Of a stretch of DNA of 64,000 nucleotides, positions 42,298 to 53,883 are shown piece after piece (position 1 is the stretch's first letter; each line of letters starts with the position of its first letter). Position numbers and translations under genes: made by a program. Location of the stretch: positions 369,379,054 to 369,443,053 of the forward strand of contig NC_053041.3 in assembly GCF_002575655.3 (NCBI RefSeq), given 5' to 3'. A model generated the notes under the pieces. The model did no database searches and had not been told where the DNA came from. It saw only the letters and a list, made by a program, of their open reading frames with translations. Origin of the DNA: Aegilops tauschii subsp. strangulata. Taxonomy: Eukaryota; Streptophyta; Magnoliopsida; Poales; Poaceae.

Positions 42298-42943
42298 GAG
42301 AAAGAACTCTTAGTACAGCAGATTCCCCAACCGAGCGGAGTTGGGTCGACCGCGAGCAGCGTCGAGAAAGTCGATGGCGATAGGCGGCGGCAAGCGGAAG
42401 TGGCCAAATGCGATGGGCTTTGCCGGCAGCCTGGCGGCGGCGGCAGGCTTTGAGCTAAGTGTTTACCATCGCGATAGGTGGTGCCATGGCATAGACGCGG
42501 AGGAGCTTGTGCAGGTGTGAATGGGGAACGTACCAGAGGGGCCGAGGGGGTGGCGGGCAGGGTGAGGGTTTTTGTGACGTGGGGATGGTGAGGGTTTTCT
42601 TTTTTCTTTTTTGAATTGGGTGGTGAGGGTTTTCTGTCCCACAAAGAATTTTGGGGGCGACAGTTTGCTAGAGCGAACCGTGTGTGATTGGCGCAGCAGG
42701 CAAAATGAAAGTCATTGCACACGGTTCCAATTTTGGGAACCATGTGTGATTGACGTACTACACCCGTCCTGGTTTATTGGTCCCCCGTTGTAACTTTTAC
42801 CAAGATTTGACGAAATATTTAACATACTCAGACATATATAATAAGCGTACACGTACATAAGCATAGTTCAACCATAAGTACATAGTTCAACCGTCATTAA
42901 GCATACTCAAGCGTACATAGTTTGATCCATCCCACATCTCATC
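42298..42943. other. Leader of the B3/F-box gene and intergenic sequence with CACTA-like motifs
   Basis: From 42298 to about 42540 the minus strand looks like a GC-rich 5' leader. At 42666-42745 the motifs GAACCGTGTGTGATTGG and CACACGGTTCC with GGAACCATGTGTGATTG repeat the subterminal type of 32500-32820. 42780-42943 is AT-rich and probably the 3' end of the zinc-finger gene. Confidence 0.5.
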
Positions 42944-43964
42944 TCACATGCGGCCGACACGATCTCGAAGCTTCTCCAGGTACTCGGCGTACGCGCCGTG
43001 CGCCACCCTGTGAGAATACTTCTGCTTGAAGGAGCCAACAGCCCGTCCTCTTGCATGCGCCAGAACACTTAGATACGCGTCATAAAGCTTCTGGTTGCAA
43101 AATGGGCATCCATAGCCGCCGTTCCAGGTCCTAATACGCCTGCTATGCATTCCCGCATAAAGCTCCCTCGGGATTTGCCTCTTGTACCTCCTCTGGTCAT
43201 CTTCATCCTCGCTGTCCACATCGTCAGACAGCACCTACACAAATAGTAAAACAAATTTGGCATCAAATCAATGATTACATGCCGTGAAGTAGGATTAGGA
43301 ATTTATGGCTATTTATTTATACATATCGAGAGATTATGGTTCGATTTTTAAGCACACTCGTCTATGTACAGACCAATCTTAAAGAAAATAATGGCACAAA
43401 CATATGTAGGTCATTCAAAATCAATTGTCAAGCCCTGGCTAGGAATTATTAGCATGAACACTAATCCTAATCTGATTACTAGCAGAAATCATTTGCATAG
43501 ATGAAACGACTAATCACTCATCACCTATACCATTCAAACAATCAATACACTATGGATCTAACGAAACTTACTCAGATTTCATGGATTGGGAGAACATAAC
43601 CATAGGATTTCTATTACAAAAAGGGGGAGACAAGAGTAACCAGAGAAACCCTATGATCTATTTGACACATATATGGGTATAGATGACTAACCAGCTGTCC
43701 GTCGTCATCGGAGTCATCGCCAGAGTGGTTGTCGGAGTCGTCGCCAGAGTGGTCGTCGGAGTCATCGCCGGAGTGGTCGTCGGAGTCGGTGTGGAACTCC
43801 GCCTCCGGCTGTGGAAGCTCGACGCCGTCGACGACGTCAGGGTGCAGCGATAACTCACCGGCGGTGATGACAACCTCTGTCTCCATCTCCACGCCGTGCT
43901 CCGGTGCTTTAGCAGCCCCGGCGTCGCCACTCCCTCCGATGGGGCACTTCGGCGGCATCCTCAT
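42944..43964 (-). CDS. Two-exon gene for acidic zinc-finger-like protein (187 aa), unknown function
   Basis: Exon 1 runs from ATG 43964 to 43692 (91 codons) and exon 2 from 43234 to 42944 (96 codons plus stop). A GT-AG intron in phase 0 joins DDDGQL to VLSDDVDSEDEDD. No stop or frameshift is seen. Residues 57-91 hold three 8-residue repeats of DSDDHSGD type. Exon 2 has KRQIPRELYAGMHSRRI, then GYGCPFCNQKLYDAYLSVL with two later histidines, resembling a zf-XS-like C2H2 finger, and a helical end (EYLEKLRDRVGRM). An upstream in-frame ATG at 44069 is possible. It may be a host gene or cargo of a CACTA element. Confidence 0.65.
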
Positions 43965-44849
43965 ACACTGACAATTTTGAGGACTGAGAGCGGCGTCGAG
44001 GATGCAAGCGGAGAGAGAGGATTGTGTGTGCGTAGCGAGAATGGTGGTGCAGCCGGTCGGGTGCACCATTAATATGGAGTAGTGGGAGTTGTGGGAGAGA
44101 GGCGGGCGGCGGTCAAACCGATGGCTCGCCTCCCGGTGAGCCTGCGCACCGGACTGCTGGCATGCCTACCAAAGTTTCACACAACTACTCGCACGCCTCC
44201 CGATGACACTATGCAGTGAGCACGCCTCCGTCAATTCACACACCTGCACGCACGCCTCCCCGTCTGCCTGCGTGGTGGACTGCTGCATGCGTCCCGTCAA
44301 CTCACGCCTGCTCGCACACCACATGGGTCGCGCGGCGGCACATATATTGTTTTTCTATTTGGATGATTAATGCTGCCGCTTTATTGCTTAACCGAAGCAT
44401 GGCACGTATCCATTATTGGTCTAACGCTCATGGTTCGAATAAATAATCCGTTTGGGATATTGGTTCCCAATTATTAATAATCTCCCGTCTGTAATTAGAT
44501 AAAGATTACATCAAAACTGGTCTCAAATTTGACAAAATAAGTACAATGCCACTCTGTATTGGTGTCCATATGACAAGACGATAAGTTTCATGAACTTCAA
44601 ATAAGTTTTGGATGTACTAGAATTTAAAAATCAAGATCCTCAATGTTTGAAGTTTGTTGCATGGGGAGTAAACATGCACCCAGTGAGACACATATGTTTT
44701 TGCATCCATTTAGGTGGACTGTCACGTGTGCATGTAGCTCAAATTTGGTTTTTGCACATTATACCCATAGAAAATCGATCAATCAATGTACTAAAACGTC
44801 TTAATGATCTCTGTGATTTTTATGATATTGAAACGTCCCTCCTTTGGTA
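43965..44849. other. Intergenic sequence, no gene seen
   Basis: The first 150 bases are the probable promoter and leader of the zinc-finger gene. 44100-44330 is GC-rich with repeated CACGCCTCCC-type strings. 44400-44849 is AT-rich and shows no recognisable feature. Confidence 0.5.
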
Positions 44850-45010
44850 CTCCCTCCGTTCCTAAATATAAGTCTTTTTAGACATTTCAAATGGACTACA
44901 ACATATGGATGTATGTAGACATATTTTAGAGTGTAGATTCACTCATTTTGCTCCGTATGTAGTCACTTGTTGGAATCTCTAAAAAGACTTATATTTGGGA
45001 ACGGAGGGAG
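44850..45010. mobile_element. Stowaway-type MITE (161 bp)
   Basis: It starts CTCCCTCCGTTCCTAAATAT and ends with the inverse (ATATTTGGGAACGGAGGGAG). It is flanked by TA on both sides (44848-44849, 45011-45012). Length and termini fit the Thalos/Athos group of Mariner-derived MITEs. Confidence 0.93.
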
Positions 45011-45149
45011 TAACATGTATGTTCACCGCGGGATAATTAATTTAACATGCATCGTAGTTGCAGTGGATTCGCGGTGTGTGTGTGGGTGTCTGCGTCTGGG
45101 GGTGGCGGGTGGCGGCTGGCTCACAGTACACTACAAGTTGTGAGCTACC

Positions 45150-46815
45150 GTGTGGGTTGGCCGTTTCGTTAGGCAGGCCGGTGCCACATCAGTCGTGAAA
45201 TCGTTATTTAATACATTTCACAACCCTTTCATACATAAATGTTTTGGCCACATGCAGTCGATGGTTGTCCTACACGACACTCGATACTCGCGTGTGATGC
45301 TTTCTGTGGGCCCGCGAGGTCGTCGTCCATCACTTTGACGAACAGCCGGCAGTGAGGTTAATTTGACCAGCAAGGTAGAATCTTTTTTGTTTGTGTTATG
45401 GTGGTATATAGTACGCGTCGAAGAGGTGGGAGGGGACTAGCATATATACTATACGTACGCGTCCGTGAACAAGTACACCTCACTCAGTGTCGGGACTTTT
45501 TGTTTACCGAGGCACGTGCCACATCAAAATTGTGAAATTGGCTATTCAAACATCACACAACACCTTTTTGGGCCACATGCATACCCTAGCTAGGACACTC
45601 ACGTGTGACGCTTCCATCTGTGGACCCACGAGGCCATCGTCAATGCATGCATGCATCACTTTGACCTACGTCGGGAGAGGTTAATTAATTTCACCGTCGA
45701 TGAGGATTCTTTTGGGTTGTAGATATATTATGGCAGGAGCATATAGTATGCGGTGAAGAGGGGGGAAGGGGACCATCATATGTAGTATGCTTGATATGAA
45801 CCTCACTCTGTGTGGGTGCATGGTTTACGGTTTTTGAGGCATGTGGCACATCAAAGTTGTGCATTTTGGGTATTCAACATATATATGTTTGGCCCACATG
45901 CAAAGCGGTGGTGGTTGTCCTCTCGCACCCACTTAAGCGGTTATCAGCGATATTGATGCTTTCCATCTATGGGCCCGCTTGGTCCATCACTACTTTTTGC
46001 CTGACAACAAGAGAGGTTAATTTGACTTAGGAGGGGATTATTATTTTTTCTCTGGGATGACATGCATGATACAGTTTGAGCACACATACATGCATGTGTA
46101 TGCATGAATCCCTCCCATCGAGTCGAAGTGGCTAGTACAACGCCACATCATGATCCGATCTCGCTCTGTGTGGGGAGCTAGTGTACGATTTTTGACACAC
46201 ACGCCACATCAATGTTGTGTATTCAAACATGCATGCACGCATCACCTCTATACATATGCATGTAGTGGTTGCCTTCGAACAATACACTCCCTCGCGTGGT
46301 TATCGACGACAAGCATATATATTCGTGGGCCCGCGTGGACATCCATGATCACCTTGACCAACAACAAGATAGGTTACCATAGCGGATTCTTCATTTGGTT
46401 CGTGTTATCGTAGTATAGGTCATGGTGAGATTCAGACCTAATTAAGTTTGAGCGCATATACTATGCACGCATGCATGAATCCCCGTCGTTGGCTTGAAGT
46501 GTGGTGTAACACACATATGCATCGTCAACCTAACCCTCACTAAGTGTGGGGATTTCTAGTTCGAAAACACGGTGCCACATCAAAGTTGTTCCATTGTTAC
46601 TCAAAAACGCACCTCTCCATACATATGTTGGACCACACGCATGCAGTGGTTGTCTTCGAGGACTAGCTACTTGCGTGATTATTGGTGAGCTAGCCCATCT
46701 CCACGGTTGCATGGACGGCCATCACTTTCACCAACAACAAGAGAGAGGTTGTACGACCAAGGTGGATTATTCTTGGTCCGTTTTACGATCCATCTTGGTG
46801 AGATATAAGCCTCTC
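45150..46815 (+). repeat. Five-copy tandem array, unit about 330-370 bp
   Basis: The anchor GCCACATCA with AAGTTGT-like sequence occurs at about 45183, 45518, 45845, 46203 and 46574 (intervals about 335, 327, 358 and 371). Each unit then has CATACAT, GGCCCACATGCA, GTGGTTGTC, TGGGCCCGC, CATCACTTTGACC and GAGAGGTTAATTTGAC in the same order. The last unit runs into GY-C near 46815. A further diverged copy is at 8241-8380. Confidence 0.85.
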
Positions 46816-47180
46816 TGGCCCGCCGACAGAAAAAATCACCACACAACTCAAACTCGTGTTCTAGCTCGTTTTGCTACGATTTTCGATCTCCTTGCTCAAA
46901 GCTCCATTCACAAAACTATTTTGGGGGATTGTTCTTCGGTATGTGACTCCTCCAATGGTCCAATTAGTTTTTGTTCTAGTGCTTTATTTATTGCAATTTT
47001 TTGCTGCTTAGGTGACCCTTTTCTTGAGCTTCCATGTCAAATTTATATGGTCCAAAGTAGTTTTAATGCATGATATAGCCTCTAGGCACTTGTGGGAGTA
47101 GTTGCTATCAATCTTGTTGAGTTTGGTTCATTTTTATTTTGAGTCGCTAAAATTTTCAGAAATTCTTCAGAGGAAGAAAT

Positions 47181-48206
47181 ATGTTTAGGAAAATGTATCA
47201 AGGTGGTTCCTCAAAGAAGCAAGGACCCAGGCTCGTGTTACATGAGCCGGACTATGAACTACCAAGAGAAGCTCAAGTGCGGCCTTGTGAATGGCCGTCA
47301 GAAGATTTTACGGTCCAAGCAGGCATTAAGGAGGAATTTGACGCGTATGTGCGTAATGCTGAACTTGAGGGCTTCGTGTCAGATAAGTGCCCTCAATACT
47401 ACTACCTAACTGATTCCTTTGTGAGAAGGTTTAAATTCACATCCTCACGCAATTTTCACACTGTCCTATTTGATCTTTATGATAAATCTTATACCATGGA
47501 CCTAGAATATTTTAATACTACTTGTAAACTCCCGCAGTGGGGTAATGCTAGTGAACCTCGCAAATCTGAATATAAAGACTTTCTTGCTAGTATAACTGTG
47601 GGGGAATCTAGAGAAATCACACAAGCTACCATTGGGAGCATCCATTTTCCTGCCATACATTATTTTGCTGTCTCTATAGGTAGATGCATTAACGGTAAAG
47701 ATGAAGCCTGTCACATGTGCGTTCCAGATCTTAGTGTTCTCAAGAGTGCTGTATTAGGAGATAAACAATATAACTTGGGGGCCATTGTTGCACGTAGGTT
47801 GCATCATAACAGTATAAGTGGAGATTTGTTTGGTGGCATTTATGCAACTCGTCTAGCTAATTATCTTGAGGTACCCATTCATGAAAATGATATGGAGTTG
47901 CCTCCTGCTTATTTAGATTATAATGCTATGGTTCGCCATCAGTTTATTGAGAGGAATGAACAGTTCCTCAAGTACCGACTAATCTTTGACAGGCGACGCA
48001 CTGTTCACGTTGCCCTCCCAGATTCTACTTTCTTTTACTTTCAGGCGAAAGGGAGATATGTCATAACCAGGGAGGAGGCGAACGAGTATGAGAGGAGGAC
48101 GGAAGCAGCTCGCGTCCAAGCTGCAGCTCTTGAGGCAGTAGCTGCTGCATCTCAATATGACCCCAGTTATAACTTTGGATATCCACCAGGCCAGCGGTGG
48201 CCCTAG
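47181..48206 (+). CDS. Athila-type ORF ('putative plant transposon protein'), intact 341 aa
   Basis: The ATG at 47181 opens an uninterrupted 341-codon frame, one of the few intact frames in the window. It reads LVLHEPDYELPREAQVRP, FVRRFKFTSSRNFHTVLFD, YTMDLEYFNTTCKLPQWG, GSIHFPAIHYFAVSIGRC, LKSAVLGDKQYNLGAIVARR and ends Ala/Glu-rich. This family is widespread in Triticeae Athila-like retrotransposons and is annotated as ATHILA ORF1 or putative plant transposon protein. No catalytic motif is seen, and a gag-like or structural role is only inferred. Confidence 0.85.
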   Translation: MFRKMYQGGSSKKQGPRLVLHEPDYELPREAQVRPCEWPSEDFTVQAGIKEEFDAYVRNAELEGFVSDKCPQYYYLTDSFVRRFKFTSSRNFHTVLFDLYDKSYTMDLEYFNTTCKLPQWGNASEPRKSEYKDFLASITVGESREITQATIGSIHFPAIHYFAVSIGRCINGKDEACHMCVPDLSVLKSAVLGDKQYNLGAIVARRLHHNSISGDLFGGIYATRLANYLEVPIHENDMELPPAYLDYNAMVRHQFIERNEQFLKYRLIFDRRRTVHVALPDSTFFYFQAKGRYVITREEANEYERRTEAARVQAAALEAVAAASQYDPSYNFGYPPGQRWP

Positions 48207-50236
48207 AACAACTTAGGCCAAAAGCCTAAGCTTGGGGGAGTACGTATTTCTCACCGACATTACATTCATGTTCACACACTCATGCCAGTTGTCGGTGCTC
48301 ATACTTTTTCATTGTACTATCCATGCTAGTTTATTTTCTGTTCTAAGTTTTCTTCTTGTGTGTTTGGAAAACCTGAAGAAAACAAAACAAAATTAGTTGT
48401 AGCTTTTAGCTAGTTTACTTTCCATGCATGTAGTAGTAGTAGTAATAAAAAGAAAACCACAAAAGATTCCCCGTTCTTCTTTTGCTTGTTGGGAGCTTTC
48501 CCGTGTAAACAATTTATTTGTTCTCTTTTCTTTGGGGGTCGAGAGGAGAGGACCATGACGAAAATGTTGAGTGGCTCTCATATGCATTATTGTTGATTTA
48601 ACAAAGAGCCCATATCACCTTGTCTTCTCCTTTGTATTAAATGCTTGCAGATTCCAGCTTAGTCCAGTGCACGTGCACTATTATCATTATCCACACCGTT
48701 TGGTCGTGCAAGTGAAAGGCAATAATGACGATATATGATGGACTGATTGAGATGAGAAAAGCTGGTATGAACTCGACCTATCTTGTTTTTGTAAATATGA
48801 TTAGTTCATCGTTCCTGATTCAGCCTATTATGAATGAAACATGTTTGCAATGACAATTAGAGATTATAGTTGCTCATCCCATGCTTAATTAGCTAGGAGT
48901 TTATAATGGTTTACCTTGCATGCCAACATGCTATTAAAATGGTTGTGATGTGGTATGATAGGGTGGTATCCTCCTTTGAACGATTCGAGTGGCTTGACTT
49001 GGCACATGTTTCACGCATGTACTTGAAACAAAATCAACATAGCCTCCACGATATTTATGTTCATGGTGAATTATATCCCACTCATGCTTGCACTCAGTGT
49101 TGATTAATTTTAATGCACGTTCATGACTGTTGTCGCTCTCTAGTTGGTCACTTCCCAGTCTCTTTCTAGCCTTCACTTGTACTAAGCGGGAATACTGCTT
49201 GTGCATCCACTCCCATAAACCCCAAAGTTATTCCATATGAGTCCACCATACCTTCCTATATGCGGTATCTACCTATCGTTCCAAGTAAATTTGTATGTGC
49301 CAAACTCTAAACCTTCAAATGAAATTATGTTTTCTATGCTTGAATAGCTCATGTATCAACTAGGGCTGTCTGTATCTTCCATGCTAGGCGGGTTATTCTC
49401 AAGAGGAGTGGACTCTGCTCCTCACTCATGAGAAAATGGCTGGTCACCGGGATGCCCAGTCCCATGCTTAAACCAAATCAAAATAACTGCAAACAAAACT
49501 CCCCCAGGATTGTTGTTAGTTGGAGGCACCCGTTGTTTCGGGCAAGCCATGGATTGATGCTTGTTGGTGGAGGGGGGGTATAAACTTTACCATTCTGTTT
49601 GGGAACCGCCTATAATGTGGGTAGCATGGAAGATATCGAGATCTCTCGTTTGTTATGTTGACAATGAAAGTATACCACTCAAAATATTATTTATCTCTAT
49701 TTCAAAAATTGAGCTCTGGCACCTCTATAAATCCATGCTTCCCTCTGCGAAGGGCCTATCTATTTACTTTTATGTTGAGTCATCATCCTCTTATTAAAAA
49801 GCACTAGTTGGAGAGCACCGCTGTCATTTGCATGCATTACTATTAGTTTACATTGAGTATGACTATGACTGGATCACTTTTACCATGAATTACAATGTCT
49901 AGTCAGTCCTTGATCTTCACAGGTGCTCTGCATTTATGTTTTGCGGTCTCAGAAAGGGCTAGCGAGATACCATCTAATTATATCATATCATGATTGTTTT
50001 GAGAAAGTGTTGTCATCCGAGATTTATTATTATTGCCCGCTAGTTGATTATGCTATTGATATGAGTAAACATGAGACTTAAGTGTTATTGTGAATATGGT
50101 TGGTTCATAATATTTGCTGAAAACTTGAATGCTGGCTTTACATATTTACAACAACAAGAACAAACAGAGTTTGTAAAAGTTTTTCTTTATCACTTTCAGT
50201 TTGTCAACTGAATTGCTTGAGGACAAGCAAAGGTTT
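48207..50236 (+). other. GY-C non-coding interior
   Basis: About 2 kb hold no supported ORF. A second polypurine-like string AAGCTTGGGGGAG at 48228-48240 duplicates the one before the LTR. Confidence 0.6.
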
Positions 50237-50250
50237 AAGCTTGGGGGAGT
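50237..50250 (+). other. GY-C polypurine tract
   Basis: AAGCTTGGGGGAGT lies directly before the LTR start TGATACG at 50251. Confidence 0.85.
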
Positions 50251-51633
50251 TGATACGTCTCCATCGTATCTAATTTTCCAAACACTTTTGCCCTTGTTTT
50301 GGACTCTAACTTGCATGATTTGAATGGAACTAACCCGGACTGACGCTGTTTTCAGCAGAAATGCCATGGTGTTATTTTTGTGCAGAAATAAAAGTTCTCG
50401 AAATGACCTGAAACTTCACAGAGAATATTTTTGGAATTTGTAAAAAATACTGGCGAAAGAATCAAGACCAGGGGGCCCACACCATGTCCACAAGGGTGGG
50501 GGGCGCGCCCCCTGCCTCATGGGCCCCCTGAGGCTCCACCGATCTCAACTCCAACTCTATATATTCACGTTCGGGGGGAAAATCAGAGAGAAGGATTCAT
50601 CACGTTTTACGATACGGAGCCGCCGCCAAGCCCTAATCTCTCTTGGGAGGGCTGATCTGGAGTCCAATCGGGGCTCCGGAGAGGGGAATCCATCACCGTC
50701 ATCATCATCAACCATCCTCCATCACCAATTTCATGATGCTCACCGCCGTGCGTGAGTAATTCCATCGTAGGCTTGCTGGACGGTGATGGGTTGGATGAGA
50801 TTTATCATGTAATCGAGTTAGATTTGTTAGGGTTTGATCCCTAGTATCCATTATGTTCTAAGATTGATGTTGCTATGACTTGGCTATGCTTAATGCTTGT
50901 CACTAGGGCCCGAGTGCCATGATTTCAGATCTGAACCTATTATGTTTCCATGAATATATGTGAGTTCTTGATCCTATCTTGCAAGTCAATAGTCACCCAC
51001 TATGTGTTATGATCCGGCAACCCCGAAGTGACAATAATCGGGACCACTCCCGGTGATGACCGCAGTTTGAGGAGTTCATGTATTCACTAAGTGTTAATGC
51101 TTTGGTCCGGTACTCTATTAAAAGGAGGCCTTAATATCCCTTAGTTTCCAATTGGACTCCGCTGCCACGGGAGGGTAGGACAAACGATGTCATGCAAGTT
51201 CTTTTCCATAAGCACGTATGACTATATTCGGAATACATGCCTACATTACATTGATGAACTGGAGCTATTTCTGTGTTACCCTATGTTATAACTATTGCAT
51301 GAGGAATCGCAACCGATATAATTATCCATCACTGATCCAATGCCTACGAGCTTTTCACATATTGATCTTTGCTTAGTTACTTTTCCGTTGCCACTGTTAC
51401 AATTACTACAAAACTGCCACTGTTACTTTTGCCACCGTTACTCCTACTATCATATTACTTTGCTACTAAATACTTTGCTGCAGATATTAAGTCTTCCAAG
51501 TGTGGTTGAATTGACAACTCAACTGCTAATACTTGAGAATATTCTTTGGCTCCCCTTGTGTCGAATCAATAAATTTGGGTTGAATACCCTACCATCGAAA
51601 ACTATTGCGATCCCCTATACTTGTGGGTTATCA
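50251..51633 (+). repeat. GY-C 3' LTR (1383 bp)
   Basis: It starts TGATACGTCTCCATCG and ends CTTGTGGGTTATCA, so the ends are TG...CA with an imperfect TGATA/TATCA inverted repeat. The bases CCGCT follow; the partner of a target-site duplication is missing with the 5' end. Confidence 0.9.
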
Positions 51634-52064
51634 CCGCTCCGGCGCCGTGCACAACGGCAGGGGTGAATCGGCTCCGGTACGGTTCACGCAGCCATCGTCG
51701 AGGCAGCTCCGGCAGCACGGAGTAAGAGGCACACGGCCCAGTGCATGACGGCAAACGGACAACGTCTCCGGCATTGGGGAGGAGGGCGGTGGTGAATTCG
51801 GTGCGGTGGGGGCGCCATGGAGGAGGGGCTGAGGTTTCGCGGCTGGGAAGAAGGGAGCTTCTAGGGAGAAGGTGATTTGGCACCCACAAGGTATGAATGG
51901 GGAATTGGGAGGGGGAACCATTCTTACGGATGCATTTGTCTGAAATGTGTGTGTGTGTGGGGGGGGGGTTACAGTTCTACCCCTGCCTTTAGGCTTCTGG
52001 GCTTGGCTCTGTGTACCGAGTGTCGGGGATAGAAGAGTAACTTTGCTTCTCCCAAATAGTGAGT
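51634..52064. other. GC-rich sequence of unknown nature
   Basis: Small Pro/Arg-rich frames (for example 51631-51921 on the minus strand) could be a gene start cut by GY-C, but nothing is recognisable. A short (GT)n(G)n run sits at 51946-51968. Confidence 0.35.
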
Positions 52065-52240
52065 GCGAGCGATTTCGGGCAAGGAGGGCGTGTTTTGAAA
52101 TAGTGGGCGCGAGCGATTTCGGGCGAGGAGGGCGTGTTTTGAAATAGTGGGCGCGAGCGATTTCGCCCGAGGAGGGCGTGTTTTGAAATAGTCGGCGCGA
52201 GCGATTTCGAGCGAGGAGAGGGTGTTTTGCCGCCCATGGT
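52065..52240 (+). repeat. 44-bp tandem repeat, four copies
   Basis: GCGAGCGATTTCGGGC starts at 52065, 52109, 52153 and 52197, exactly 44 bases apart. GAGGGCGTGTTTTG follows in each copy. Confidence 0.93.
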
Positions 52241-52965
52241 TTATGAATTATTCAGCACATGTCATTTCGGCCGAGGAGAAGGCACGCTTGGATGAAGTTA
52301 CGAACCTACCCTCGATGTACAACGGGCCAATTGATGTGTGTCCCACATAGGTCGGTAATTTCGCATCTCCCATTTATTTGCTTGGGCGAATTGCACCGAG
52401 CAGAGGGCGTTTAGCGGTTCGTTCAAATTTTGGGAGAACGAGCATCCACGTCTACCTTACCAAGTTGATTCGAATCAAATTTTGAAATATTAGCTTGCCA
52501 CTTCTTTTTTAGATGGAGAGATGATGCTCGGGACTAATGTGTTTTTATATGCTCGTTGCTAACGATATACTGTATGACAAATAGTTGACCCACTCAAAAA
52601 CGGGAATCAAACCCAAAATGAAATATCTCGATTCAATGAAATAGCTCGTTCACCAGGTCAAATAGTGAACTAAATCCAAAATTGAACACCTCAATCGAGT
52701 AGCATGTTGTACAGTATTATAGTACTCCATGAACATGTTGAAAGTCAAATTAATGAACTTGTTTGATACGCACATCTCCATTCATGTGTGGATTGCAGAT
52801 AACATGTTCTCCAATTTAAATATTTGAATGCAAGTTTATATCGAAACATGGTTTATATCAATCTTTGATGCATAAAACGCGACCCCCCTCTCCCGAAACT
52901 CCTGCTCTCTCTCTCGCCGACAATCTTCAATTCTATCGCACGCATCCAAACACAAACCTTGTTGG

Positions 52966-52970
<5 letters not shown>
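52241..52970. other. Intergenic AT-rich sequence
   Basis: No gene, repeat or mobile element was recognised. Confidence 0.5.
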
Positions 52971-53021
<51 letters not shown>

Positions 53022-53041
53022 TGTGTGTGTGTGGGGGGGGG
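52971..53041 (+). repeat. (CT)n(GT)n(G)n microsatellite
   Basis: An uninterrupted CT run of about 46 bases passes into GT repeats and then nine G. Confidence 0.95.
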
Positions 53042-53883
53042 GTCTTTCTAGTTCGCATGCACACTCCATGTATAGGTCTCTCTCGCACACTATGTATGAT
53101 TCTCTAGTCCAAGCTAAATATCTTGGGTGCACTCATCGTACGCACACTAATTCCCTGGCTCATTGCCCGTAACTGTGTCACACACCACTCTGCCGTCTTG
53201 GAGCTTTTCCCTCTCTCTCTCCCTCAAACTCTCCATCTCCCTGGGTCACACATACACATGCATATCTCACTCGCACTCGATAGACCCATCTAAAACTCTC
53301 TCTCTCCCTCGTTCTCTCTCCTTCTCACATGCACACACACACAATCTCAAGCCTAGCCAAGTATGATGGTCTCTCACTCAATTAAAGGCACACGCAGTCC
53401 CCCCTATATGTATATGACTAGCTAATTCTTAGTCTCCATCACAAACATGTGCATGGTCTATCTCGATTTCTCTCGGGGCATCTTTCTATCGCACACGCAC
53501 CTCATCCCTCGATATCCCACCCATATAGTCCCCTCACGATCTCGAGGGGATCTCTCTATCACAAACACACCCTCTCCCTCCCCATGCGTCCATCTTCTCC
53601 TTGTGTCCCTCTCGACCTTTGTCCCTTGTTGGCCAGACCTCTATTGGACATGTGCTATAGGTGTGTCTCTCTCCATTGCAAACAATCACACACTAGCTAT
53701 CTTCGTGTATCTCCTCGCCTTGCTTTTCTATCTCGGAGATGCATGCGTGATATGTATGCATAAGAAACGAACACACACTCTCTCTAATTTATCGTTTGTT
53801 GTCCCTTTCTCTTTCACACACATACTCCTTTTGCACACTCACTCATTCTCCTTCACACGCACTTGATCTCTCTCGACTTAGGC

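Larger units (their letters stand above)
46816..51633 (+). mobile_element. GY-C: Athila/Sabrina-like gypsy element, 5'-truncated, no pol
   Basis: A leader (46816-47180), one ORF (47181-48206), about 2 kb of non-coding sequence, polypurine tract and 3' LTR are present on the plus strand. There is no 5' LTR, and no protease, RT, RNase H or integrase frame. The ORF type and the TGATACGTCTCC LTR start match a common Triticeae Athila-like group; the family name is from memory. The left boundary is where the tandem array stops and is good to about 20 bases. Confidence 0.85.

Noticed and set aside
42282..42743. 153-codon minus-strand frame
   Set aside because: It covers the GC-rich leader of the B3/F-box gene and CACTA-like motifs, with no conserved segment.
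45129..45150. CACTACAAGTTGTGAG as a possible CACTA start
   Set aside because: A single short match with no subterminal motifs of the 32.5 kb type beside it and no matching second end. The tandem array follows directly.
45150..46815. CRISPR-like regularly spaced repeat
   Set aside because: Units are diverged along their whole length, far too long, and in plant DNA; there is no short repeat with unique spacers.
51602..51921. Two overlapping minus-strand frames of about 95 codons next to GY-C
   Set aside because: They are Pro/Ser/Arg-rich, one runs into the LTR, and both phases are equally open. There is no evidence for a gene beyond composition.
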